21,196 nt of DNA from an uncultured Selenomonadales bacterium (GTDB lineage: Bacteria > Bacillota > Negativicutes > Selenomonadales > Selenomonadaceae), in the NCBI GenBank assembly GCA_937915725.1, contig CALGGV010000149.1, positions 1 through 21,196 of the forward strand. The letters run 5' to 3'. Below are positions 1 through 7,354 of this stretch, piece by piece. The position numbers and the translations under genes are program-made. The notes beneath the pieces were generated by a model that was not told where the DNA came from, did no database searches, and saw only the letters and a program-made list of their open reading frames with translations. The first letter of the stretch is position 1; each line of letters starts with the position of its first letter.

Positions 1-72
1 CTCTGGTGAAGTGGTTAACACGTCGGATTGTGGCTCCGATATGCGTGGGTTCGATTCCCACGAGTCGCCCCA
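1..72 (+). tRNA. tRNA-His (GTG), 5' end cut by window edge
   Basis: The anticodon stem TCGGA/TCCGA (23-27 and 35-39) encloses a loop with anticodon GTG at 30-32, which reads histidine codons. The T-arm GTGGG/CCCAC with a TTCGATT loop follows, and the gene-encoded CCA end lies at 70-72. The first few acceptor-stem bases lie before the window. The next tRNA begins immediately, so both belong to one transcript. Confidence 0.95.
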
Positions 73-149
<77 letters not shown>

Positions 150-163
150 ACTTTAAAATTTTC

Positions 164-191
164 AAGCCCTACCTTCTCGGCAGGGCTTTTT
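164..191 (+). terminator. Rho-independent terminator of the tRNA transcript
   Basis: The stem AAGCCCT (164-170) pairs with AGGGCTT (182-188) around an 11-base loop and is followed by a T run on the plus strand. On the minus strand the following T run is weaker, so it may act only partly as the end of the convergent methyltransferase gene. Confidence 0.85.
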
Positions 192-212
192 CAGTTATTA
201 AATTTTCTTGCC

Positions 213-1337
213 TTAGCGAGGCAAGCAATAAAGTACAAGTTCACTATTGATAAAATAAATCATATGTTTACGTAAATAAAATTTATAATCTTGGTTCAAA
301 CTTTTTATAAATTGTGGGATAGTAATTAAATCTTCCGCCTTATGATAGACACAAATTGCAAGCGTAGGTTTATGTTTTTTTATGCTCTCCTGTGCGCCCT
401 TCAAAGCGTTTAATTCGCTTCCTTCAATATCCATTTTTATGAATGTTACCGGCTCGCTACTCAAAAGATTGTCTATAGTATCAACTGATATTGTTGTTTC
501 ACCGTTTCCATCGTTGGAAATAGCAGAACTTATTTCCCTGCCGCCGTCAAAAGAAATACTGCCCTTTTCATTCCAAACGCCGCAATTGAAAATTTTTATA
601 TTGTCATAATTATTTTTCTCAACAAAATTTTTCAACCCGTCGAAATTTGCGGAATCAGCCTCTGCTGCAAAAATCTTTTTATATTTGCCGTTGCTATATT
701 TTAGAAAATTTCTTATGGTATCGCCGTCATAAGCTCCGCAATCAAAAAATATGCAGTGTTCATTTAAAGCGAACAAAGTCAATTCGTTAAAATATTGTTC
801 ACTGCAAAAAATTTCCTTACTCAATGACGGGTCATCGTTAATATGTTGTTTCAAATAGGCAATCATCGTTTTTTTTGAAAAATCATCTTCGAGCCAATTA
901 AGTGTCTGTGAAAAATTGTCAATATTTTGTAATACATATTCCAAAGTTATATTTTCGTTCGGTGTTGTGTTTAAAAAATAACCGTTTATTTTTCCATCGT
1001 TGATAAAAGCGTGGGCAGCCTTGCCTCCCCCCCCCGTAGGATTGGCACTATCAGCAGTTCCAAGTACAAAAACGTAGTCTTGCGGTCGGTTGTGCAATTC
1101 AGAATATTTAAATACCGGTTTTCCTAAGTAAGTTTTTCCGGGCTTATAATATTTTTCTGATTCTGCATATCCGGCAACCTCAACACCATAAATATTTAAT
1201 TGTTCAGTAACCGATTTAGCCATTATTCCCGCTCCAAAAATAATTACAGGCAAGCTGTGACTTTTGATTTTTTCACACTGTGATTTTTGCCAATTTGTCT
1301 GCTTATCAAATTCACTGATAATTTTTTTTAATTCCAT
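213..1337 (-). CDS. FkbM-family SAM-dependent methyltransferase
   Basis: This is a 374-residue protein that probably transfers a methyl group from S-adenosylmethionine to a hydroxyl of a glycan or secondary metabolite; the substrate is unknown. The C-terminal half carries the SAM-binding motif FFDCGAYDGDT (about 197-207) and the FkbM signature FIKMDIEGSELNALKGA (about 299-315). The N-terminal half has a Rossmann-like start, VIIFGAGIMAKS (about 31-42), as in FkbM proteins that carry an extra nucleotide-binding-like domain. A GGAGG site lies seven bases before the ATG. A run of nine G on the coding strand (plus positions 1027-1035) encodes part of a Gly-Gly-Gly-Gly stretch and could switch the frame by slippage. 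The gene has its own promoter and stands alone between terminators. The family call is firm; the role in surface glycan modification is inference. Confidence 0.85.
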   Translation of the reverse strand: MELKKIISEFDKQTNWQKSQCEKIKSHSLPVIIFGAGIMAKSVTEQLNIYGVEVAGYAESEKYYKPGKTYLGKPVFKYSELHNRPQDYVFVLGTADSANPTGGGGKAAHAFINDGKINGYFLNTTPNENITLEYVLQNIDNFSQTLNWLEDDFSKKTMIAYLKQHINDDPSLSKEIFCSEQYFNELTLFALNEHCIFFDCGAYDGDTIRNFLKYSNGKYKKIFAAEADSANFDGLKNFVEKNNYDNIKIFNCGVWNEKGSISFDGGREISSAISNDGNGETTISVDTIDNLLSSEPVTFIKMDIEGSELNALKGAQESIKKHKPTLAICVYHKAEDLITIPQFIKSLNQDYKFYLRKHMIYFINSELVLYCLPR

Positions 1338-1383
1338 ATTAAGCCTCCACTTTACATTTTCTTAATTGTTTTAAAGCTCAATT

Positions 1384-1412
1384 AGAATACAAAATTCTAA
1401 GTCTAACGTCAA
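1384..1412 (-). promoter_or_regulatory. Sigma-A-type promoter of the FkbM methyltransferase gene
   Basis: On the minus strand TTGACG (plus 1407-1412) and TATTCT (plus 1384-1389) are separated by exactly 17 bases. The element lies about 46 bases before the start codon and just downstream of the queD terminator. Confidence 0.6.
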
Positions 1413-1426
1413 GTTTTAAGACAACC

Positions 1427-1458
1427 AAAAAAGCTGTGTCAAAAAATCAACACAGCTT
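1427..1458 (-). terminator. Rho-independent terminator of the SGNH hydrolase-queD operon
   Basis: The perfect 9-bp stem AAGCTGTGT/ACACAGCTT (plus 1431-1439 and 1450-1458) is followed on the minus strand by TTTT. It lies ten bases after the queD stop codon. Confidence 0.85.
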
Positions 1459-1468
1459 GAAAATTTTT

Positions 1469-1843
1469 TTAATCCGGATAATAAGTCACGCAAGATTTCG
1501 GCGATTCATAAACTTTTACCGCCTTTAATTTAGTAGTACCACTAAAAATTTCCGATACTGAAAGTTTATCAAAAATTTCTTTTGCAAGATTTTCAGCCGT
1601 CGGATTTTTTTTTGTGAACATTTCCAACTCATTCAAATATTGGTGGTCGAACTCGTTCAAAATTTTATTCAGTTCAGATTTTAAAATTTTGAAGTCTATC
1701 AAAATTCCCAATTCGTTTAATTCCGAGCCCTGCGCGACAGCCTCAACAATCCAGTTATGCCCGTGCAAACGTGCGCACTTGCCGGGATAATTTTTTATTA
1801 CGTGCGCCGCCTCAAATTCTGATTTAACTGCTAACTCGTACAA
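1469..1843 (-). CDS. queD: 6-carboxy-5,6,7,8-tetrahydropterin synthase QueD
   Basis: This 124-residue enzyme of the 6-pyruvoyl-tetrahydropterin synthase fold converts dihydroneopterin triphosphate to 6-carboxytetrahydropterin, an early step of 7-deazaguanine (queuosine) synthesis in the cytoplasm. The zinc ligands are visible as His14 in FEAAHVI and His27 and His29 in LHGHNW. Cys23 is the likely catalytic cysteine, Asp66-His67 (FDHQYLNE) form the usual pair, and Glu113 in VYESPKS is the pterin-binding glutamate. PTAENLA (81-87) is also typical. Length is normal for the family. The start codon lies inside the end of the upstream SGNH hydrolase gene (20-bp overlap), implying translational coupling. 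No other queuosine gene is in the window and there is no preQ1-type leader directly before it. Confidence 0.93.
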   Translation of the reverse strand: MYELAVKSEFEAAHVIKNYPGKCARLHGHNWIVEAVAQGSELNELGILIDFKILKSELNKILNEFDHQYLNELEMFTKKNPTAENLAKEIFDKLSVSEIFSGTTKLKAVKVYESPKSCVTYYPD

Positions 1844-2798
1844 AAGACCACTCCTTCACTTCATCACCGGTTATAAAGTTAAACCAATTTTCAGCCAAAA
1901 ATTTTTCAATCGTCCTGCCAATGAACATTTTGCCGCGTAAATCGGGATGCAAGCCGTCCGGCGTAAAATCTGCGCGAAGTTCGTCATTAGCATCTTCAAG
2001 CATTTCCGTTACTTCAACGCCGTCATTTTTTAAAATCCATTCGTTAATTTTTTGGCGTTCAACTTTCCAACTTTTTTTGAAAGGAATACTGCGACTTTGC
2101 ATTTTGCTTTCATTCATTGGAGTAATTGTACAGAAAACCGGAATAATATTATTTGCTGTACATTTTTGGCGCAGAATTTCATAATTTCTAATGACTTGCT
2201 CGGCAGTTGCGCCGCCTCGAATGTCATTGACACCGCCCATTATCAATAAAAGTTTCGGCTGAAAAGGCAAAACGTCCCTTTCAAAACGTTCAATCATTTG
2301 CGCAGTTGTATCGCCACTGCGCCCAATATTTTTTATCTTGTATTGGCAAAAAGTTTCCCATTGACAGGAAATTTGACTTGCAGGAATAAAATTCGCGCCG
2401 CCGTGAGTGATACTATCGCCTAGTGCCGCAAATGTTACGGGAGCTTTTACACTGATTAATTTTTCCTCTGACCATTCGCTTAACTGCTTTTTGTCTTTGT
2501 CAACGACACAAACGCGCCAATAAAAATTTCCAACTTCATTGAAAGGTTGCCAATCTGTAACGCGGTTTAAAGATTCTGTATTCAGTAATTCACGAATTAC
2601 CTTGCCTTCAGAATTTAAAATTTGTACTAAATAAAATTTCGTGTTTGCAAGCGGCTCCCATGAATAAGTTGGATAAACCGGCGCAAAATCCATCGCCTCA
2701 AATTCGGTTGAAGGATTAGGCGCGGAAAATTTATATTTCGCCTCAACCGATACACTTAAAAAAATTATCGCCGCTAATATCGCTAAAAATTTTCTCAA
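1824..2798 (-). CDS. Secreted SGNH/GDSL-family hydrolase
   Basis: This 324-residue protein is probably exported and hydrolyses an ester, for example an acyl or acetyl group on a polysaccharide or lipid; the substrate is unknown. A signal peptide occupies about 1-20 (ending VSVEA). Residues 40-115 look like a beta-sandwich, fibronectin III-like domain (EVGNFYWRVCVVD). The SGNH hydrolase follows: nucleophile Ser129 in GDSIT, Gly in NIGRSG (157-162), Asn191 in GGVND, and Asp281/His284 in PDGLHPD. The start is TTG, chosen because AGGAGG (plus 2806-2811) lies seven bases before it and it opens a proper signal peptide. The gene overlaps queD downstream by 20 bp, an odd partnership between a secreted esterase and a cytoplasmic pterin enzyme. 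No convincing promoter is seen, though the 190-bp gap to ilvE and the ilvE terminator imply one. Confidence 0.85.
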   Translation of the reverse strand: MRKFLAILAAIIFLSVSVEAKYKFSAPNPSTEFEAMDFAPVYPTYSWEPLANTKFYLVQILNSEGKVIRELLNTESLNRVTDWQPFNEVGNFYWRVCVVDKDKKQLSEWSEEKLISVKAPVTFAALGDSITHGGANFIPASQISCQWETFCQYKIKNIGRSGDTTAQMIERFERDVLPFQPKLLLIMGGVNDIRGGATAEQVIRNYEILRQKCTANNIIPVFCTITPMNESKMQSRSIPFKKSWKVERQKINEWILKNDGVEVTEMLEDANDELRADFTPDGLHPDLRGKMFIGRTIEKFLAENWFNFITGDEVKEWSFVRVSS

Positions 2799-2935
2799 AA
2801 ATTTTCCTCCTATGAAATAAAAATCGATTTTAAGCCGCCTTCAAAAATCTTTTTGATATAAATGTACCCTAGAGCTTAGAAAATTGATTCTCGTGGCTCT
2901 CAAGCACGAATACGGGCTTAATTTTTTATCCTAAC

Positions 2936-2978
2936 AAAAAAGAGTTAGAGAATAGGGAAAATCCCCAGTCCCTAACCC
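2936..2978 (-). terminator. Rho-independent terminator of ilvE
   Basis: On the minus strand a 16-bp stem with G-U pairs and one mismatch (plus 2942-2957 with 2963-2978, loop AAAAT or its complement) is followed by six T (plus 2936-2941). It lies 14 bases after the ilvE stop. The wobble pairs favour the minus strand. Confidence 0.8.
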
Positions 2979-2992
2979 TTAGTCCTTAGCAC

Positions 2993-4060
2993 TTATTCCG
3001 CAAATTCAATGTAACCAAATTTATCTTCAATTTCGCCCATGTGAATACCTTCGATATAATCGTACATTTTCTGCGTAAATTCGCCGATTTTGCCGCCGTT
3101 AATGACATATTCCTTGCCTTTGTATTCGAGGACACCTACAGGGGAAATTACAGCCGCTGTACCACTGCCAAAAACTTCTTCAAGTGTTCCTTCTTCGTAA
3201 GCTTGAATAACTTCATCAATCGAAATTTTGCGCTCAATCGCAGGTATTCCCCAATCTTTCGCAATTTCTAAAACAGTGCGATGAGTTATACCGTCAAGAA
3301 TCGAAGTTTGCAATTTTGGAGAAGGCGTGATAACTTCGCCGTTAATCTTGAACAAAATATTCATGGAGCCGACTTCTTCGATATATTTTCTTTCGACGCC
3401 GTCAAGCCACAAAACTTGATCATAATTTTTTTCGTGTGCAACAAGCCCCGCGTGCAAGCTAGCCGCGTAATTTGCGGGAGTTTTAGCCGCGCCCAAGCCG
3501 CCGCGTACTGCGCGAACATATTTATCTTCAACCATAATTTTAACAGGAGCAAAGCCGTGCGCGTAGTAAGCAGCAACCGGTGAAAGAATTATCAAGAATT
3601 TGTATTGTTTGCTGACTTTGACGCCCAAATAATCATCAGTTGCAAAAATGAACGGGCGAATATACAAACTTTGTCCTTTGCCCGTCGGTATCCAGTCACG
3701 CTCAATGTAAATCAATTTTTTCAAGCCGGCAAGTGCAACGTCAAAAGGAACTTCCGGAATATCAAGAATTTTAGCCGAAACATTGACGCGGCGCATATGG
3801 TCGGACGCGCGGAAAATAACGGGTTTATCGCCGTGCTTGTAAGCTTTTAAGCCGTCAAAAATCGCTTGCCCATAATGCAAAGTTGTATTCGCCGGGCTAA
3901 GTTGTAAATCTTGATAAGGAACAATACGCGGCTCGTGCCAGCCTTCCTCCGGATTATAATCCATTTCAAACATATAATCCGTAAAATGTGTACCGAATCC
4001 AATTTTTGAAACGTCCGGCTTAGTTTTAAGATTTTTAGTTTCAACAAATTTAATTTCCAT
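2993..4060 (-). CDS. ilvE: Branched-chain amino acid aminotransferase IlvE
   Basis: This 355-residue fold-type IV PLP enzyme transfers the amino group between glutamate and the 2-oxo acids of leucine, isoleucine and valine in the cytoplasm. The PLP-binding lysine is Lys193 in GGLGAAKTPANYAASL. Other class IV landmarks are LHYGQAIFDGLKAY (61-74), RVNVSAKIL (91-99), LYIRPFIFATD (132-142), the YIEEVGSMN segment (226-234) and FGSGTAAVISPV (about 293-304). The length and N-terminal extension (FGTHFTDYMF) fit the larger BCAT2-like class rather than the ~300-residue E. coli type. The start is supported by an AAGGAAG site. It is monocistronic, with its own near-consensus promoter and terminator. No T-box leader is visible in the short upstream region. 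Confidence 0.95.
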   Translation of the reverse strand: MEIKFVETKNLKTKPDVSKIGFGTHFTDYMFEMDYNPEEGWHEPRIVPYQDLQLSPANTTLHYGQAIFDGLKAYKHGDKPVIFRASDHMRRVNVSAKILDIPEVPFDVALAGLKKLIYIERDWIPTGKGQSLYIRPFIFATDDYLGVKVSKQYKFLIILSPVAAYYAHGFAPVKIMVEDKYVRAVRGGLGAAKTPANYAASLHAGLVAHEKNYDQVLWLDGVERKYIEEVGSMNILFKINGEVITPSPKLQTSILDGITHRTVLEIAKDWGIPAIERKISIDEVIQAYEEGTLEEVFGSGTAAVISPVGVLEYKGKEYVINGGKIGEFTQKMYDYIEGIHMGEIEDKFGYIEFAE

Positions 4061-4091
4061 TTGAAAAACTTCCTTTCTATGATATTTGGTA

Positions 4092-4120
4092 ATTTTATTT
4101 CGGCAAGTTTAGACTGTCAA
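4092..4120 (-). promoter_or_regulatory. Strong sigma-A-type promoter of ilvE
   Basis: On the minus strand TTGACA (plus 4115-4120) and TAAAAT (plus 4092-4097) are 17 bases apart, with only one mismatch in the -10 box. The element lies about 32 bases before the start codon. A second TTGAC occurs just upstream. Confidence 0.8.
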
Positions 4121-4205
4121 GCGTCAATTTTTTCGCTGTAAATTGTCTTTCATTGAAATTGACTGCCAGTTATTATCTTTGGCGAATTTTAAGCAATCAA
4201 CACTA

Positions 4206-5474
4206 CTACTTTAGCTCATAATTTTCAAAAACTTTTAAAATCCTAAGTAAATTATCATACTCATTAAAATCTTGCCAGTGTTCAAATTTTGTGTGATCTG
4301 TAATGCTGGATTGAATTTGGCTTTTCAGTTGAGGAATTATTTCCAATGAAATTTTGTAAATATCTTTGACAACGGGATAATTCAGCGGCAAAAGGTTAGG
4401 TAATTCACTCAAAAATAATTCTGCATCTTCAGAAGATAAATCTGTTAATAAAGTGTAATAAATCGCCTGCAAACTCAATTTTTCGATAAATTCTCCGCGG
4501 GCGTTATCAAGTACATTTCCCTTCAAAAATGCCGCCAATGCTCGACAAGTTAAAAATGTTTCCATTTTACCTTCAAAATTTTTTAAAGGAACATTATCAC
4601 CAAACATAGTTGAAATATTTTTAATAAGCGCGTTAATTAATTTTTCATAATCAATTTGCTTACCGGCAGAATTTTGCATTTTCATTCGTTCGTCACGATA
4701 AGCTAAAATGCTGTCATCAAAAACTGCATTGTCTTCTTCATGATTAAATTTATCAGGATTATAATAATTTTTATCGCCGTAAACAGCGTCAACACTTGAA
4801 TTTTTTGTTTTAGTCAGATATTCTTCACGAGATTTTAATCTATAATGATTACATAAAATTTTTTTGGAAACGTCATATTGATCTTTAGAAAAATCGTCAT
4901 AAATCGATATTGAACCTACAAAAAGCCTTACTCTATGCGGCGTAGTTATGAATTTGATTTTGCGTGGATTCGCAATAGTTTTTATTTTACCGCCGACCGG
5001 TCTATATGTACGGCGCGTAAATCTTTCCAAAACGCCTTTTGAATAATCTGCAGTTTCTAAATAATTAGAGCCATAACTCATCCAATTAATTCCCAATCCA
5101 CCAATATTTGATTCTTGACTGAAAATTTTATCAGTAACTTCAGTGATACTTTCATTACTTTGCGGAAAAATAAATTCATCGGCATCAATAAAAGCCATGT
5201 ACCTGCAGAAAAATCTGTAGCTTTTGAAAGCCTCATTATAGACTTCAATTTGTTTACGTAATCCCGGACGAAAACTATAAGTTACAATTCCCGCGTCTAT
5301 GTACGGTTGTAAAACTTCCTTGAAATTATCGGTACTTTCATTATCATAAATATAAAAATGATCTACGCCCGCCGCCAAATGATAATCCAGCCACTCTTTG
5401 ACATAGGGAGCCTCATTTTTCATTATCGCTACAACCGCTAAATCATACAGAAATAAAGCTTTGTCAACTGCCAT
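4206..5474 (-). CDS. GT2/GT92-like glycosyltransferase
   Basis: This 422-residue protein is a probable glycosyltransferase with a GT-A fold that adds sugars to a surface glycan; donor and acceptor are unknown. The N-terminal region has AIMKNEAPYVKEWLDYHLA (17-34), FYIYDNESTDN (40-50) and the metal-binding FIDADEF (95-101, Asp97 and Asp99). Together these resemble the GT92/DUF23 and Glyco_tranf_2_4 group. GLGINWMSYGS and CNHYRLKSREEYL follow, as in that group. The last ~150 residues look helical and I do not recognise them. There is no signal peptide or membrane segment, so it is cytoplasmic or peripheral. AGGAGG lies ten bases before the ATG. It follows the secreted phosphatase gene by 45 bases with no terminator between, so the two are probably co-transcribed. 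No clear terminator is seen after it. Confidence 0.82.
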   Translation of the reverse strand: MAVDKALFLYDLAVVAIMKNEAPYVKEWLDYHLAAGVDHFYIYDNESTDNFKEVLQPYIDAGIVTYSFRPGLRKQIEVYNEAFKSYRFFCRYMAFIDADEFIFPQSNESITEVTDKIFSQESNIGGLGINWMSYGSNYLETADYSKGVLERFTRRTYRPVGGKIKTIANPRKIKFITTPHRVRLFVGSISIYDDFSKDQYDVSKKILCNHYRLKSREEYLTKTKNSSVDAVYGDKNYYNPDKFNHEEDNAVFDDSILAYRDERMKMQNSAGKQIDYEKLINALIKNISTMFGDNVPLKNFEGKMETFLTCRALAAFLKGNVLDNARGEFIEKLSLQAIYYTLLTDLSSEDAELFLSELPNLLPLNYPVVKDIYKISLEIIPQLKSQIQSSITDHTKFEHWQDFNEYDNLLRILKVFENYELK

Positions 5475-5519
5475 AAAAATTTTTCCTCCTTTGAAATTTT
5501 ATTGCTTAGGATTTTTAAA

Positions 5520-6608
5520 TTATTCCCTGCGAACATTATCGCCGTAAATCGTTTTAAATTCGTCACGCATTGAAATAGTATTCCAGCCGCGTTTTTCAGC
5601 AAATGCTTTATCTTTTGCTGCTCTGGCAGGGTTGCCGAGTTCACGCTCTGTATCGTCGCAAATTACCATAAAAACCGCGCAGTTGTAAGGATTATTTTGC
5701 AATGTATATTCAAACATTCCACTATCGCCCATGGAATTTCCAAATGCTAAAACCGGCTTTTTGCCAATTTGATTGAGAATAGAAAAAATTTTTCTGGTTT
5801 TGCCGTTATCAATCAGCGGTTCGCCGGAAATGACAACTTTTTCTTTGTATCTGTCATAAAAATGAGCGTCCGGCGTATCTTTGCCCATATTCGTTGAAGT
5901 GTAGACAAAATCTGAAACAATAATTCTATCAGATTGAATTGGAATAACGCCCTCAACAAGTGCGCGTGTCGTATCGTTGCCGCAAGCAGAATCGATATAA
6001 ACTTTAAAGCCGTTGTTGCTAAGGTAGGAAATTATTTCAACCATTGGAAGATAAAAAGCCTCGCCGCGTTTCAAATTCGTTAAGCCCGTTTCATTCGTTT
6101 CCATAAATTTTTTTACGTAGGTGCGGTATTCTTCAGGCGTCATACCTTCATAAGCCTTTGTCAACTGTTGAAATAGAATTTTATTTTCAGCGGGCGTTAT
6201 ACCGGTTTTATTGTAAACTTTCGGCTTAATTTTTTCGGCGAACTTAACAATTTTTTTCGGTGCTTTATATGAACTGTCTTCTAAAACTCTGTAAAAAAAC
6301 ATTGTTTCTTGAAAATACCAAGGCGCAGTTTCACAATAAAAAGTTCCGTCCATATCAAAAGTAGCAATTCTATTTTCCGGCGGAATAAAATTTGGGCTGT
6401 TGGAATTTGTCGCCGCCTCTACAAATTCAATGATTTTTTGTTTGGTAGGGGAATTGTCATTCCAATATTGAAAATCGGCGGCAGTTTCAACATTAATTGC
6501 GGCAATTTCTGCGCGAGAGGCAGCTTGAACTTCAGAATTGCCCAAATTTCCAAAATTCCCAAACGCCAGTACTCCCGCCAAAATTCCAGTCAAAATTTTT
6601 TTCTTCAT
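5520..6608 (-). CDS. Secreted HAD-superfamily phosphatase
   Basis: This 362-residue protein is a probable exported phosphomonoesterase or phosphotransferase. A signal peptide occupies about 1-30 (MKKK, hydrophobic core, then EVQAAS). The four HAD motifs are present: motif I FDMDGT with Asp85 nucleophile and Asp87, motif II Ser207 in YIDSACG, motif III Lys270 in DNGKTRK, and motif IV FGNSMGDSGMF with Asp295. A large cap insertion (about 95-190) sits between motifs I and II, as in phosphoserine-phosphatase-like members. The substrate cannot be read from sequence. AGGAGG lies seven bases before the ATG. It is divergent from the tubulin-like operon and precedes the glycosyltransferase. Confidence 0.82.
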   Translation of the reverse strand: MKKKILTGILAGVLAFGNFGNLGNSEVQAASRAEIAAINVETAADFQYWNDNSPTKQKIIEFVEAATNSNSPNFIPPENRIATFDMDGTFYCETAPWYFQETMFFYRVLEDSSYKAPKKIVKFAEKIKPKVYNKTGITPAENKILFQQLTKAYEGMTPEEYRTYVKKFMETNETGLTNLKRGEAFYLPMVEIISYLSNNGFKVYIDSACGNDTTRALVEGVIPIQSDRIIVSDFVYTSTNMGKDTPDAHFYDRYKEKVVISGEPLIDNGKTRKIFSILNQIGKKPVLAFGNSMGDSGMFEYTLQNNPYNCAVFMVICDDTERELGNPARAAKDKAFAEKRGWNTISMRDEFKTIYGDNVRRE

Positions 6609-6641
6609 TAAAAAACCTCCTATAATTAAATTGTACTTTCA

Positions 6642-6664
6642 AACTATAAATCAAAATTATAGTT
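6642..6664 (-). promoter_or_regulatory. Inverted repeat over the phosphatase gene -10 box, possible operator
   Basis: AACTATAA (6642-6649) and TTATAGTT (6657-6664) form a perfect 8-bp inverted repeat with a 7-base spacer. On the minus strand it contains TATAAT (plus 6656-6661), with a weak -35 match CTTAAA 16 bases upstream. A dimeric repressor overlapping the promoter would fit; this is inference. Confidence 0.4.
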
Positions 6665-6727
6665 TTAGCAAGCAAATTTTAAGCTCGCGCAGATTTACCA
6701 GACAGTTATTAAATTTATAAATTTGAC

Positions 6728-6775
6728 AGTGTCCAGTTGCAAAAAATTGACACTAAAATATTTTAATGTTACACT
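6728..6775 (+). promoter_or_regulatory. Promoter of the tubulin-like operon with overlapping inverted repeat
   Basis: TTGACA (6747-6752), a 17-base spacer and TACACT (6770-6775) make a good sigma-A promoter about 55 bases before the first start codon. A second TTGACA occurs at 6723-6728. AGTGTC (6728-6733) and GACACT (6749-6754) form an inverted repeat overlapping the -35 box, a possible regulator site. Confidence 0.65.
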
Positions 6776-6829
6776 TTCCATTATTTTTTTATTAGCATTA
6801 ATTTTTTATTTTTGGAGGAGTGAATTTCT

Positions 6830-7339
6830 TTGTCAGCAATAAATTACGCAAGTAAAAGAAGGACTCAAGCAATTTTAAAAGTTCTTATAATTTTCGTTGC
6901 AACTTTCATTTGTATCGCACTGGCTTATTTTATTATCTCAAATATTTTTGGCGGCAAACTTGCAACCGCGTCTAACGGTATAACGCTTACGGCTTGGAAA
7001 GCAAAATATTTAAATATAGTAATTTTGACGGGCGCGCTTACCGGTCTTTGTTCCCTGATATGGTTTATTTTAACTTCATTAGTTTTTAAAGTTGAATATT
7101 CTATGGGAACGGGAAAAAGAACCGCATGGGCTGCGCTAGGATTTATAGCCGTTGTTATAAGTATCGCCGTCCCAATTTTATATTCAAACACTCTTAACAT
7201 TCAAGTTAATGGAATCGTAGTTGGAGCATTTGTTTTTTTATTTGCAATGATTAATTATTGGCTGGTTACAATTTTTGCAACGCCGTTATCATTCAAGTAT
7301 ACGCCCATAGGCGCACAATTTTTATTGTCACGAAATTGA
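6830..7339 (+). CDS. Four-helix membrane protein, first gene of the tubulin-like operon
   Basis: This 169-residue protein has no family I recognise. Four hydrophobic helices are evident at about 14-40, 60-87, 98-118 and 126-151, with short basic tails at both ends (SKRRTQ at 8-13), so N and C termini are probably cytoplasmic. The start is TTG at 6830, supported by GGAGGAG (6814-6820); the GTG at 6820 is in another frame. The tubulin-like gene starts 15 bases after the stop. As the first product of the operon it may be a membrane platform or anchor for the cytoskeletal proteins encoded next; this is inference from context only. Confidence 0.8.
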   Translation: MSAINYASKRRTQAILKVLIIFVATFICIALAYFIISNIFGGKLATASNGITLTAWKAKYLNIVILTGALTGLCSLIWFILTSLVFKVEYSMGTGKRTAWAALGFIAVVISIAVPILYSNTLNIQVNGIVVGAFVFLFAMINYWLVTIFATPLSFKYTPIGAQFLLSRN

Positions 7340-7354
7340 AAGTGAGGTAAAAAA

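Noticed and set aside
1824..1870. preQ1 riboswitch before queD
   Set aside because: The sequence before queD is coding sequence of the SGNH hydrolase, with no aptamer-like hairpin seen.
2811..2935. Promoter of the SGNH hydrolase gene (TTGAGA, 17 bases, TCTAAG) and a TCGTG/CACGA inverted repeat
   Set aside because: The -10 match is poor and the inverted repeat is short. A promoter must exist here, but I cannot place it.
4061..4205. T-box or other leader riboswitch before ilvE
   Set aside because: The -10 box lies close to the start codon, leaving no room for a leader, and no T-box consensus is present.
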